Assembly: GCF_010669225.1 (NCBI RefSeq)
Contig: NZ_CP048627.1
Coordinates: 620,001-684,000, forward strand
Direction: 5' to 3'
Source of the DNA: Megamonas funiformis
GTDB lineage: Bacteria; Bacillota; Negativicutes; Selenomonadales; Selenomonadaceae
DNA length: 64,000 nt
Made by a program: the position numbers and the translations under genes. Shown here one piece after another: positions 17,748 to 25,389 of the stretch; positions within the stretch are counted from its first letter, which is position 1, and every line of letters starts with the position of its first letter. Below the pieces are notes generated by a model that saw only the letters and a list, made by a program, of their open reading frames with translations, ran no database searches and was not told where the DNA came from.

Positions 17748-18692
17748 TTGAAACTTCCTGAATTGAAAATTGGCAATAAAATTGCAAAAGTACCTATTAT
17801 TCAGGGGGGCATGGCTGTTAGATTATCAACGGCAAGACTTGCAGCTGCTGTCGCTAATGAAGGCGGCATTGGTTTGATTGCTGCATCTGGTATGCCTACT
17901 GATGAATTAAGGTATGAAATTCGCTTGGCGCGATCTTTAACGTCTGGAATTATTGGTATTAACATCATGGTTGCAGCTAGAGGTTTTAGTGAAATTGTAA
18001 AAACTGCTATCGAAGAAGGTATTGACCTTGTAGTAGCTGGTGCAGGATTTTCCCGCGATATGTTTGGTCTTGGACAAGAATCTGGTACACCAATCGTACC
18101 GATTGTTTCATCTGTTAAATTAGCGAAAATATCCCAACGTCTTGGCGCTGCTGCTATTGTGGTTGAAGGAAAAGAAGCTGGCGGACATTTAGGAACTAGT
18201 ACATCTATACGTGAATTAATTCCTGATATCGCAAAAGCTGTGGATATTCCTGTTGTTGCAGCAGGCGGAGTGCTTTCCGGTCAAGACATTGTTGATCTTA
18301 TAAAGATGGGCGCAAGTGGTGTACAAATGGGTTCACGCTTTGCTGCCAGTGAAGAATCCAATGCAGCTCCGGCTTTAAAAAGATTTTATTTAAAATCTAA
18401 ACCGGACGACATTGTAGTTATACACAGCCCAGTAGGTCTTCCAGGACGTGCTGTAAGAAATCCATTTGCAGATAAAATAATGGTAGGCCCAGTTCCTCCA
18501 AAAGGATGTAAAGCATGTTTAAAGAGCTGTAAACATAATTTCTGTATAATTGATTCATTGATTCGTGCAGAACAGGGAGACGTAGAAAATGGTCTGGTAT
18601 TTACAGGCGAATATATACACAGAATCAAAGAAATATTGCCAGTTAGAGAGATAATTTCTAGAATAAAATCGGAAGTTGCGGCAATAGATTAA
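17748..18692 (+). CDS. Second FabK-like NAD(P)H-dependent flavin oxidoreductase
   Basis: A 314-residue protein of the same FMN-binding superfamily as FabK (VPIIQGGMAVRLSTARLAAAVA, EAGGHLGTSTS, PVVAAGGVLSGQDIV). Unlike the first FabK it has a C-terminal extension with a cysteine cluster, C-KA-C-LKS-C-KHNF-C, which could bind metal. The start is TTG 17748 with GGAGGA 7 bases upstream. The position between acpP and fabF suggests a lipid-related role: an alternative enoyl reductase, an unsaturated-fatty-acid enzyme, or a nitronate monooxygenase kept in the operon. Confidence 0.8.
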   Translation: MKLPELKIGNKIAKVPIIQGGMAVRLSTARLAAAVANEGGIGLIAASGMPTDELRYEIRLARSLTSGIIGINIMVAARGFSEIVKTAIEEGIDLVVAGAGFSRDMFGLGQESGTPIVPIVSSVKLAKISQRLGAAAIVVEGKEAGGHLGTSTSIRELIPDIAKAVDIPVVAAGGVLSGQDIVDLIKMGASGVQMGSRFAASEESNAAPALKRFYLKSKPDDIVVIHSPVGLPGRAVRNPFADKIMVGPVPPKGCKACLKSCKHNFCIIDSLIRAEQGDVENGLVFTGEYIHRIKEILPVREIISRIKSEVAAID

Positions 18693-18708
18693 ATGAGAGG
18701 TGTTTGTT

Positions 18709-19950
18709 TTGACAAATAGAGTAGTTATTACTGGTTTAGGAGCAATTTCCCCTATTGGTATTGGTAAAGATGCTTTTTGGCAAGGTCTTCTTGCAGGTAA
18801 AAGCGGTATAGATAAAATTACACATTTTGACGCTAGTGATTTTAAAGCTCAGATTGCAGCAGAAGTAAAAGATTTTAATGCTGCTGATTTTATCGATAGA
18901 AAAGAAGCAAAACGCATGGATAGATATACTCAATTTGCTATTGCAGCAACTAAACTTGCGTTTGAAGATGCAAATATGGATTTATCTAAAGAAGATAAAG
19001 AACGTATTGGCGTATTTATTGGTAGTGGTATTGGTGGTATTGAAACATTACATGATCAATACAATACTATATTCACTAAAGGTCCAGGTCGTGTAAGTCC
19101 TTTCTGCGTGCCTATGATGATTAGCAATATGGCAGCAGGCATGACTTCTATTACATTTGGTCTTCAAGGTCCTAGCGTTTGCCCTGTAACAGCTTGTGCA
19201 ACTGGTACAAATGCTATTGGTGATGCTATGCGTGTTATTCAACGCGGTGAAGCAGATGTAATGGTTGCTGGTGGTACAGAAGCTTGTATTTCTCCACTTC
19301 CAGTAGCAGGTTTTGCTTCCATGAAAGCTCTTTGCACAGACATGAACGACAATCCACAAAAAGCTTCTCGTCCATTTGATAAAAATCGTAGTGGTTTTAT
19401 CATGGGTGAAGGTGCTGGTATTGTTATTTTAGAAAGCTATGAACATGCAGTAGCTCGTGGTGCTGAAATTTATGCTGAGCTCGCAGGTTATGCTTCAACT
19501 TCTGATGCTTATCATATGACTAGCCCAGATCCAGAAGCAAAACAGTCTGCTCGTTGTTTCACAAATGTAGTAAAAGATGCAGGTCTTGAATTAACAGATA
19601 TTGATTATATCAATGCTCATGGTACATCTACTCCATTGAATGAAAGAACTGAAACAGCAGCTATTAAACGTGCTTTTGGTGATCATGCGTATAAATTATC
19701 TATCAGCTCTATTAAATCCATGATAGGACACCTTCTCGGTGCTGCTGGTGGTATTGAATGTATCGCTACAGCTTTAGCTGTTAAAAATGATATTATGCCT
19801 GCTACAATCAACTATGAAACTCCAGATGAAGAATTAGATTTGGATTATGTACCAAATGTTGCTAGAGAAAGAGTTATCAATGCAGCTATTTCTGATTCTT
19901 TAGGTTTTGGCGGTCATAATGCAGCTATTTTATTGAAAAAACTTAAGTAA
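18709..19950 (+). CDS. fabF: 3-oxoacyl-ACP synthase II (KAS II)
   Basis: About 413 residues. The catalytic Cys163 is in TACATGTNAIG; the two histidines are in NAHGTSTPLNE and GHLLGAAGG. It elongates acyl-ACP. The likely start is TTG 18709 with GAGAGG 8 bases upstream; GTG 18700 overlaps that site and is less likely. rnc follows after 14 bases. Confidence 0.95.
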   Translation: MTNRVVITGLGAISPIGIGKDAFWQGLLAGKSGIDKITHFDASDFKAQIAAEVKDFNAADFIDRKEAKRMDRYTQFAIAATKLAFEDANMDLSKEDKERIGVFIGSGIGGIETLHDQYNTIFTKGPGRVSPFCVPMMISNMAAGMTSITFGLQGPSVCPVTACATGTNAIGDAMRVIQRGEADVMVAGGTEACISPLPVAGFASMKALCTDMNDNPQKASRPFDKNRSGFIMGEGAGIVILESYEHAVARGAEIYAELAGYASTSDAYHMTSPDPEAKQSARCFTNVVKDAGLELTDIDYINAHGTSTPLNERTETAAIKRAFGDHAYKLSISSIKSMIGHLLGAAGGIECIATALAVKNDIMPATINYETPDEELDLDYVPNVARERVINAAISDSLGFGGHNAAILLKKLK

Positions 19951-19964
19951 ATCAGGTTTTATAA

Positions 19965-20675
19965 ATGAATTTATCAGAAAAACGCAAACAAAAATTAGGA
20001 GAATTAGTCGTTAGATTAGGTGTCAAGTTCAATGATTTAAATTTATTAAATCAAGCTTTGACACATACCTCGTATGCTAATGAGGCTAAAGACCATAGTC
20101 TTCATAATGAGCGTTTGGAGTTTTTAGGTGATGCTGTTTTAGAATTAGCTTCTAGCACATATTTATTTAAAACTTTTACGCAAATGCCTGAAGGTGAAAT
20201 GACAAAAGCTCGTGCCTCTGTTGTTTGTGAGACAAGTTTAGCGAAACTTGCTATGAATTTAAATGTTGGGCAATATTTGTTATTGGGTAAGGGCGAACGC
20301 TTAACTGGTGGAGAACATAGACCATCAATTTTAGCAGATGCTTTTGAGTCAATTATTGGAGCTATTTATTTAGACCAAGGTTGGCAGACTGCCTACGAAT
20401 ATGTGCTTGATAAATTAAATGAAGAATTTATTGCTGTAAAATATGGATATAATTTAAAAGATTATAAGACTATTTTGCAAGAAGTAGTGCAGGCAAAAGG
20501 ACAACATGTTGAGTACAAATTATTGGCAGAAACAGGTCCAGACCATGCAAAAACTTTTGAATTTGCTGTAGTTATTGATAAAAAAATTGATGGCAAAGGA
20601 AAAGGCACTACTAAAAAAGAAGCTGAACAACATGCAGCTTATGAAGCATTAAAAAAATATGGTATAGAGAAATAA
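19965..20675 (+). CDS. rnc: Ribonuclease III
   Basis: A 236-residue double-strand-specific endoribonuclease. The signature motif is ERLEFLGDAVLEL with the metal-binding Glu and Asp; the second acidic cluster is in LADAFESIIGAIYLDQG. The C-terminal double-stranded RNA-binding domain starts about residue 163 and ends GKGKGTTKKEAEQHAAYEAL. It is last in the fatty acid operon, a common Firmicutes arrangement. Confidence 0.95.
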   Translation: MNLSEKRKQKLGELVVRLGVKFNDLNLLNQALTHTSYANEAKDHSLHNERLEFLGDAVLELASSTYLFKTFTQMPEGEMTKARASVVCETSLAKLAMNLNVGQYLLLGKGERLTGGEHRPSILADAFESIIGAIYLDQGWQTAYEYVLDKLNEEFIAVKYGYNLKDYKTILQEVVQAKGQHVEYKLLAETGPDHAKTFEFAVVIDKKIDGKGKGTTKKEAEQHAAYEALKKYGIEK

Positions 20676-20727
20676 AAAAAGGTTAAGACAGATGATGAGA
20701 TATACTCATTTGTCTTAACCTTTTTTA
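20674..20727. terminator. Terminator between rnc and the MarR gene
   Basis: A stem of 16 bp (AAAAAAGGTTAAGACA with complement at 20711-20726), with As on one side and Ts on the other, so it can serve both converging genes. Confidence 0.8.
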
Positions 20728-20754
20728 CTTGATGGTAAATATATGGTAAATATT

Positions 20755-21186
20755 TTATTTTGAAGAAGATGAAAAATTTTTTTCAATTTTAGATAATAAT
20801 TCTAATAATAAAATATTTTCTTCTTTAGTTAAGCTTTTTTCTACATCAGAAATTACAGAAATATCCACTTCATTTAAAGTATCAATAAGCTCGATACCTT
20901 TATTTGTTGTAGATAAAAAAAATGCTCTTTTATCGTTAGGGTTGGAAGCTCTCTTAATTAATTCTTTTTGTTCTAATTTGTCGACAAGAACTTTTACATT
21001 ATTAGGGTCTTTTTGGATAATATCAGCTAATTTTTTCTGAGATATATTTTTATTGATGTGAATTTGATTTAATACTACCCATTGCTCTGGAGTAATATTA
21101 TATGGGGAAAATTTATGTGTCAAATTTTGATGAATTTTTCTAGCTATGGTACAAATTGTATATCCTAAAGATTTTTCGAGAAACAT
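20755..21186 (-). CDS. MarR-family transcriptional regulator
   Basis: A 143-residue winged-helix protein. The MarR core is clear: ITPEQWVVLNQIHINKNISQKKLADIIQKDPNNVKVLVDKLE, then the wing NPNDKRAFFLSTTNKG. It lies downstream of the metallo-beta-lactamase-fold gene on the same strand, with a hairpin between them. Two palindromic sites in that gene's promoter are good candidates for its operators. MarR proteins usually respond to small phenolic or oxidant ligands; the ligand here is unknown. Confidence 0.88.
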   Translation of the reverse strand: MFLEKSLGYTICTIARKIHQNLTHKFSPYNITPEQWVVLNQIHINKNISQKKLADIIQKDPNNVKVLVDKLEQKELIKRASNPNDKRAFFLSTTNKGIELIDTLNEVDISVISDVEKSLTKEENILLLELLSKIEKNFSSSSK

Positions 21187-21251
21187 TAAAATAACACCTC
21201 AAGTTTTAAATATATTTTATTGTAACATAAAATATAAAGGTGAAGATAGAT

Positions 21252-21282
21252 AAAGGAGTCTAAGATATTTAGACTCCTTTTT
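21252..21282 (-). terminator. Hairpin terminator between the metallo-hydrolase and MarR genes
   Basis: A stem of about 11 bp (GGAGTCTAA arms). T-rich bases follow on both strands, better on the plus strand; by gene order it should end the minus-strand metallo-hydrolase transcript. Confidence 0.55.
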
Positions 21283-21295
21283 TATATTTAGATAT

Positions 21296-22180
21296 TTATT
21301 TTATAGAATTAGCGATGGCTCTATCTATTTCTAATGATAAGTTATTGAGATAATTATCAATGCCTTTTTGACCTAGATAAAATGGATTATTTTCTATGAA
21401 AGTAGAATTTACTACATTATTTAATTTAGCATAACCGTTATCAGCGAATAAATGAGCAGTAGTTTCAACAACTACATTATTATCTTGACAATATTGAGAA
21501 AAATGTTCTAGGGAAGATTTATATTGGACTTTGTTTTCCATAGATTTAGGAATACCTGTGCCACCCCATTGAGCAGCCATATAAGTTTTACCTTGAGTTT
21601 TTACAGGAAAGATAAAAGAAACACAACCAGGAGAATGACCAGGAGTGGATACGACAGTAACAGTAGTATCACCTAAGGTAATTTGTTGTCCGTCTGTTAA
21701 AAATTCATCTACAGTACATTTTGGTGAACGAGAACCATTTACTCCATCAAAAGTATTATTCATATAATAAAAATCAGTGTTGCTCATAAAGATTTTAGCA
21801 TTATATTTATCTTTTAAATATTGTGCTCCACCATAGTGGTCACCGTGACCATGAGATATTAAGATATATTTTAAATTTAATCCTAATTTTTTCATGCCAT
21901 CAATGATTAATTGGGTGTCGTTATTATCCCACATTGAATCTATGAGTATGATTCCATCAGAAGTTTGTAATGCCCAAGCTACAACGCTTTTTGTACCTAT
22001 ACAATAAAGATTATCAAAAACTTTTGTAGGAGTTAGAGGAGTATTATCAAATAATTCACTAGGTAAATTAGGTGGTGGGGCTGTTTGCGATTTATCTTGT
22101 GCATAAGCAACATTAGATAATAAAATACAACAGCAAAAGAGTGTAAATAAAATATTTTTTGCTTTGGCAATATAATACAT
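21296..22180 (-). CDS. Exported metallo-beta-lactamase-fold hydrolase (B3-like)
   Basis: A 294-residue protein with an N-terminal signal peptide (hydrophobic NILFTLFCCCILLSNVAYA, cleavage likely after AYA), so it acts outside the membrane. The metal site is of the B3 type: HGHGDH around residue 110, then His in TPGHSPG, and a later His in TTAHLFAD. The fold covers lactamases, lactonases, thiolesterases and others. Subclass B3 similarity alone does not show antibiotic hydrolysis. Its promoter carries two MarR-like palindromes, so it is probably inducible. Confidence 0.8.
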   Translation of the reverse strand: MYYIAKAKNILFTLFCCCILLSNVAYAQDKSQTAPPPNLPSELFDNTPLTPTKVFDNLYCIGTKSVVAWALQTSDGIILIDSMWDNNDTQLIIDGMKKLGLNLKYILISHGHGDHYGGAQYLKDKYNAKIFMSNTDFYYMNNTFDGVNGSRSPKCTVDEFLTDGQQITLGDTTVTVVSTPGHSPGCVSFIFPVKTQGKTYMAAQWGGTGIPKSMENKVQYKSSLEHFSQYCQDNNVVVETTAHLFADNGYAKLNNVVNSTFIENNPFYLGQKGIDNYLNNLSLEIDRAIANSIK

Positions 22181-22200
22181 AAAAAATCTTCTTTTATAAT

Positions 22201-22250
22201 AGTACGTATACGTATAAAATTATATTAGTATGTATACGTATTATTGTCAA
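22201..22250 (-). promoter_or_regulatory. Promoter of the metallo-hydrolase gene with two palindromic operators
   Basis: On the minus strand TTGACA (22250-22245), a 17-base spacer and TAATAT (22227-22222). One palindrome of the type GTATGTATACGTAT lies in the spacer (22227-22242). A second, containing the perfect 12-bp palindrome TACGTATACGTA, lies just downstream of the -10 (22201-22216). The two are 26 bases apart. This fits repression by the neighbouring MarR protein. Confidence 0.7.
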
Positions 22251-22279
22251 ATAATAATTTTATTTATTTAATAATTTTA

Positions 22280-22309
22280 TTGACATTATTAGTTTAAATA
22301 TGATAGAAT
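22280..22309 (+). promoter_or_regulatory. Promoter of rplU-prp-rpmA
   Basis: TTGACA at 22280-22285, an 18-base spacer and TAGAAT at 22304-22309. It is followed by an untranslated leader of about 105 bases. Confidence 0.65.
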
Positions 22310-22314
22310 TTCAA

Positions 22315-22420
22315 GATGTAAGCCTTAAGAAATTAAGGTTTCCCAACCGCACAAAAAGGTTTATAAATAGTCTTTGACTAACCGTAATTGGCGAGTATTA
22401 ATTAAGGTAGGTGTAATTGA
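22315..22420 (+). promoter_or_regulatory. Structured rplU leader (candidate L21 autoregulatory leader)
   Basis: The roughly 105-base leader contains a short hairpin (CCTTAAGAAATTAAGG) and a longer pairing between GGTTTATAAATAGTC and GACTAACC. Leaders before L21 genes in Firmicutes form a known regulatory RNA family. I assign it by position and folding, not by a covariance match. Confidence 0.45.
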
Positions 22421-22732
22421 ATGTACGCTATTTTCCAGACAGGCGGAAAACAGTATCGTGTTTCCGAAGGTGACGTTATCACTGTTGAAAAAATCGCAGC
22501 TAATGAAGGCGATGTTGTAACTTTTGATCAGGTTTTAACTGTTGTTAATGATGCAGATGTTAAAGTTGGTACTCCAGTTGTTGAAGGTGCTAAAATCACT
22601 GCAAAAGTTGAAAAACAAGATAAAGCTAGAAAAATCTTAGTTTTCAAATACAAAGCTAAATCCAACTATCGTCGTCGTCAGGGTCATCGTCAGCCTTTCA
22701 CTAAATTAACTATTGAAAAAATCGAAGCATAA
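22421..22732 (+). CDS. rplU: 50S ribosomal protein L21
   Basis: A 103-residue protein beginning [18 protein letters not shown], with the C-terminal [19 protein letters not shown] typical of L21. Its stop codon overlaps the start of prp by one base. AAGGTAGGTG precedes the ATG. Confidence 0.97.
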   Translation: MYAIFQTGGKQYRVSEGDVITVEKIAANEGDVVTFDQVLTVVNDADVKVGTPVVEGAKITAKVEKQDKARKILVFKYKAKSNYRRRQGHRQPFTKLTIEKIEA

Positions 22733-23052
22733 TGATAAAAATATCTGTAATGCGTCAAGATGATGATAAAGTCATCGGTCTTTTAGTAGAAGGACATGCA
22801 GGAGCAGGCGCATATGGTCAAGATATTGTATGTGCTGGGATTTCTGCATTGGCTCAGTCAGTTATTTTAGGTTTGGCAAAACATTTACATCGTGAAATAA
22901 ATTATGATGTAAAGCCCGGATATTTAAGTGTGGCTCTGAAAGATAAAGCTGATGATTTAACAGAAGCTGTCTTTGCTGTAGCTGTACTTGGTTTTGCGGA
23001 AATAGAGAAATCTAATCCAAAAAACGTTTCTGTTCTAAATATCAGGAGGTGA
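22732..23052 (+). CDS. prp: Ribosomal-processing cysteine protease Prp
   Basis: A 106-residue protease of the YsxB/Prp family. The catalytic His is in EGHAGAGAYG and the Cys in DIVCAGISAL. It removes the N-terminal extension of L27. The substrate is encoded next door: the rpmA product begins [14 protein letters not shown], with the cleavage site between LF and A. The gene order rplU-prp-rpmA is the standard Firmicutes one. Confidence 0.93.
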   Translation: MIKISVMRQDDDKVIGLLVEGHAGAGAYGQDIVCAGISALAQSVILGLAKHLHREINYDVKPGYLSVALKDKADDLTEAVFAVAVLGFAEIEKSNPKNVSVLNIRR

Positions 23053-23058
23053 ATTTGA

Positions 23059-23337
23059 ATGTTCAATTTTGATTTACAGCTTTTCGCTCATAAAAAAGGT
23101 GTTAGTAGTACTCGTAACGGTCGTGATAGCGAATCTAAACGTCTTGGCGTTAAAGAACATGCTGGTACTATCGTTACTGCAGGTAGCATTTTAGTTCGTC
23201 AGAGAGGTACTCATTTCCATCCAGGTGCTAACGTAGGCATCGGTAAAGATGATACTTTATTCGCTAAAATTGCTGGTCGTGTTGCTTTCGAACGTAAAGG
23301 TCGTTACAACCGTCAAATCAGTGTATATGCTGAATAA
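23059..23337 (+). CDS. rpmA: 50S ribosomal protein L27 (with cleavable N-terminal extension)
   Basis: A 92-residue protein. After the 9-residue extension MFNFDLQLF comes the mature [18 protein letters not shown] typical of L27. The last four codons and stop lie inside the 43-bp left attachment repeat of the integrated element. Integration therefore left the protein sequence intact: the element restores the gene's 3' end. Confidence 0.96.
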   Translation: MFNFDLQLFAHKKGVSSTRNGRDSESKRLGVKEHAGTIVTAGSILVRQRGTHFHPGANVGIGKDDTLFAKIAGRVAFERKGRYNRQISVYAE

Positions 23338-23366
23338 TTAAGAAATAAAGTCGTAGCCTTTTATTA
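23324..23366 (+). repeat. Left attachment site repeat (attL)
   Basis: 43 bases identical to 33771-33813, beginning TATATGCTGAATAA. It covers the last codons and stop of rpmA and the left arm of its terminator. Flanking bases on either side differ, so the boundaries are exact. Confidence 0.92.
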
Positions 23367-23387
23367 TAAAGGGTTACGGCTTTTTTG
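23348..23387 (+). terminator. Terminator after rpmA (element-side copy)
   Basis: Stem AAGTCGTAGCC with GGTTACGGCTT, then TTTTTTGTTTTT. Its left arm lies in the attachment repeat; a second version stands at the right end of the element. Confidence 0.85.
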
Positions 23388-23397
23388 TTTTTATAAG

Positions 23398-23420
23398 CGT
23401 ACTAAAAACGTACTATTATA
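23398..23420 (+). repeat. Putative integrase arm-binding site, left end
   Basis: A 23-mer with two CGTACT units (CGTACTAAAAACGTACTATTA...). It matches 22 of 23 bases with 33653-33675 near the other end, in the same orientation. It sits 31 bases inside the left attachment repeat. Confidence 0.6.
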
Positions 23421-23427
23421 TTCAAGT

Positions 23428-24490
23428 TTATATATTTTGATGTAATTGTTGTAGTTTTTCAGCTAATTCATTTTGTTTATTTGGATATAAATGAGAATAG
23501 GTTTTTAAAGTTGTTTCAATTTTTTCATGTCCTAGACGTTCAGCAATCATCAATGGCGAATAACCTTGTTCAATCAATAGTGAAGCGTGGGAATGTCTAA
23601 AATCATGAATGCGAATAGTTTTTAATCCTACTAATTTAATATAATGTTTAAGCTTATTAAATAAAACAGTTGGCGAAACTTCAAATAATAAATCATGTGA
23701 TGTAATAAAATCTTTTTGAATATAATTTTTTACAATATCAACTAAAAATTTTGGTAGTGTGATAGTACGTTTACTCTTTTCAGTTTTTGGTGTGGTTATC
23801 ATTGGCTTGTAGTTTTGAATATAAACCATATTTCTAGTTATGTGTAATAGATTATTTTCAAAATCAAAATCACAAGGGCGAAGGGCTAACAGCTCGCCAC
23901 GTCGTATACCAGTCCAAAATAAAATATTAAATATAGTGTAATATGGTTCATCAGTATTAACTTTTTTTATAAATTGATTAAATTCGTCTAGTGTAAAAAA
24001 GTTTAACTCTTGACCTTTTTTCGAACCTATTGGGTCGCAAAGTTTAACAGGGTTTTTCGGCAAATTATAATATCTAACTGCAAAATTAAATATACAAGAT
24101 ATTTGAGTATTGATAGCCCTTAAATACTGATTAGCTTTAGAATTGGTATCATCTTTAATAGTACCATTGTCTAATATTGGTTGGTGTGATTTTATTTATG
24201 GCGGTATCTTTAAAATAAGGCAATACATATTTTTCAATGATAGTCGTTTTGGTGTATAAAGTAGATGCTTTTATTCTTGATTTACAATCATCTAAGTATA
24301 TAGCTACTAGCGAGCTAAATTTCATGTCGCAAGTTCCCGCCATACGTTCGAGAAATTCACGCTCAAAGGCTTGGGCTTCTCGTTTAGTGGTAAAGCCTTC
24401 TTTCTTCTTTTTCTTGCGTGTACCAGTCCAATCAGTATAATAAAAAGTCGTGAACCATGTTCCACGTTGTTCGTTTTTGTAAACAGGCAT
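23428..24490 (-). pseudogene. int: Tyrosine integrase of the element, single frameshift
   Basis: The N-terminal part (24490 to 24155) has the AP2-like arm-binding domain (MPVYKNEQRGTWFTTFYYTD...) and the start of the core-binding domain, ending ...NIRQWYY at a stop. The remainder continues one base out of frame (KDDTNSKANQYLRAIN...NFAVRYYNLPKNPVK) into the catalytic domain to 23428. There Arg in GIRRGELLAL, His and Arg in HDFRHSHASLL, His in LGHE and Tyr in TLKTYSHLYP are all present. Removing one base near 24155-24159 restores a full-length enzyme. The start is ATG at 24490 with GAAAGGAA upstream. It is likely inactive unless the shift is an error or is bypassed. Confidence 0.85.
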
Positions 24491-24578
24491 AAAAAAAATC
24501 ATTCCTTTCAAGCTAAAAAATCGTATACTTAATAAGCCTACCATTTACCAGCTTTAAAAAGAATGATATAATTTAGTT

Positions 24579-24668
24579 GCTCATAAATTTTCAGTCTAGT
24601 TAAAAACTGGAATGGTAAGAAGTAGCCTCTTGTTATGTTGGTAGCATAGCGAGGGGCTATTTTTTTAT
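24579..24668 (+). ncRNA. Candidate small RNA between int and doc
   Basis: A plausible promoter (TTTACC at 24544-24549, 17 bases, TATAAT at 24567-24572) points rightwards into a short segment. This segment holds a small hairpin (CAGT...ACTG) and then a terminator-like hairpin (TAGCCTC...GAGGGGCTA) followed by TTTTTTT. No plus-strand gene exists here, so a small RNA of roughly 90 bases is the simplest reading. No protein is encoded. This is inference from signals only. Confidence 0.3.
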
Positions 24669-24679
24669 CTAGTTTTAAT

Positions 24680-25081
24680 TTAGATTTTTTTTACATGGTC
24701 TTGTAGCCATTGTGTTAGTTCTTCACAACTCATTTTACTGGAAGCAATATCAATGATGATATTTTCTAATTCAATACTTTCATAATCCAATAAAATATCA
24801 TTGATGTATAAATAGACTAGCATACTGTGGATAGCAGTTCGTTTATTACCGTCATTGAATGGGTGATTTTTAGTCAATCCATAACAAAGTCTAGAAGCTT
24901 TATCAAATATTGTTGGATATAAATCTTGACCTGCAAAACTTTGAAATGGTGAATTTACTGCTGATTGAAGTAAATTCATATCATGGATACCGCTTTCCAT
25001 TCTATATCTATCAGTAAGTTGCTGATGAAAGTCTAAGATATCATCAAGTAAAATATTTATAATTTGTTTTTCTGTATTCAT
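24680..25081 (-). CDS. doc: Doc-type toxin (Fic/Doc fold)
   Basis: A 133-residue protein with the Doc variant of the Fic motif, HPFNDGNKRTA (around residues 71-81). The N-terminus DILDFHQQLTDRYRMESGIHD is typical of death-on-curing proteins. Doc phosphorylates elongation factor Tu in phage P1. It overlaps the small upstream gene by ATGA, the usual antitoxin-toxin coupling. It would stabilise the element after integration. Confidence 0.88.
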   Translation of the reverse strand: MNTEKQIINILLDDILDFHQQLTDRYRMESGIHDMNLLQSAVNSPFQSFAGQDLYPTIFDKASRLCYGLTKNHPFNDGNKRTAIHSMLVYLYINDILLDYESIELENIIIDIASSKMSCEELTQWLQDHVKKI

Positions 25082-25230
25082 TTATTTGCTAAATCCTTAT
25101 ATAATTGGTCATTAATTTCCATAAAATAAGCTGAAGCTTCTTTCATTTTTTTTGCTAGTTCAGGACTATTTTTACTTGTGATAATTTTAATCTTAGCATC
25201 TGGTACTGGTTTGTTTGTAATATTTTCCAT
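25078..25230 (-). CDS. Small antitoxin partner of Doc
   Basis: A 50-residue protein, MENITNKPVPDAKIKIIT... to ...YKDLANK, with a good ribosome binding site (GAGGTGAG) upstream of its ATG at 25230. The stop overlaps the doc start (ATGA). It has no recognisable DNA-binding domain. The central charged helix (SPELAKKMKEASAYFMEINDQ) could be the segment that plugs the Doc active site. The antitoxin role is inferred from position and size. Confidence 0.7.
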   Translation of the reverse strand: MENITNKPVPDAKIKIITSKNSPELAKKMKEASAYFMEINDQLYKDLANK

Positions 25231-25293
25231 ATAAACTCACCTCAATTCAATAAATTAATTGTCATTACAATAAAGTTATTTACTTTGCTTTAC

Positions 25294-25316
25294 GCTGATG
25301 AAACGCTATAACAAAA
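25294..25316 (+). repeat. Dispersed 23-base repeat, copy 1
   Basis: GCTGATGAAACGCTATAACA and three further As. It recurs with one mismatch at 28137-28159, just before a replication-module gene. Its role is unknown. Confidence 0.6.
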
Positions 25317-25367
25317 TATTTTGCATTATTACCGCCATAAGTTTTTATATTGTGGCGGTTTTAGTTT

Positions 25368-25389
25368 AACTGGTCGAATTCGACTAGTT
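25368..25389. promoter_or_regulatory. 22-bp palindrome, possible protein-binding site
   Basis: AACTGGTCGAATTCGACTAG followed by TT: the arms pair except at one position. It lies in the non-coding tract between two hairpins. No family is assigned. Confidence 0.4.

Noticed and set aside
19048-19359. Minus-strand 103-residue frame inside fabF
   Set aside because: Antisense shadow of a well-supported gene; Cys/His/Thr-rich composition typical of such shadows.
21296-22180. Calling the metallo-hydrolase a beta-lactam resistance gene
   Set aside because: The metal ligands match the B3 type, but many non-lactamases share them; nothing in the sequence shows antibiotic hydrolysis.
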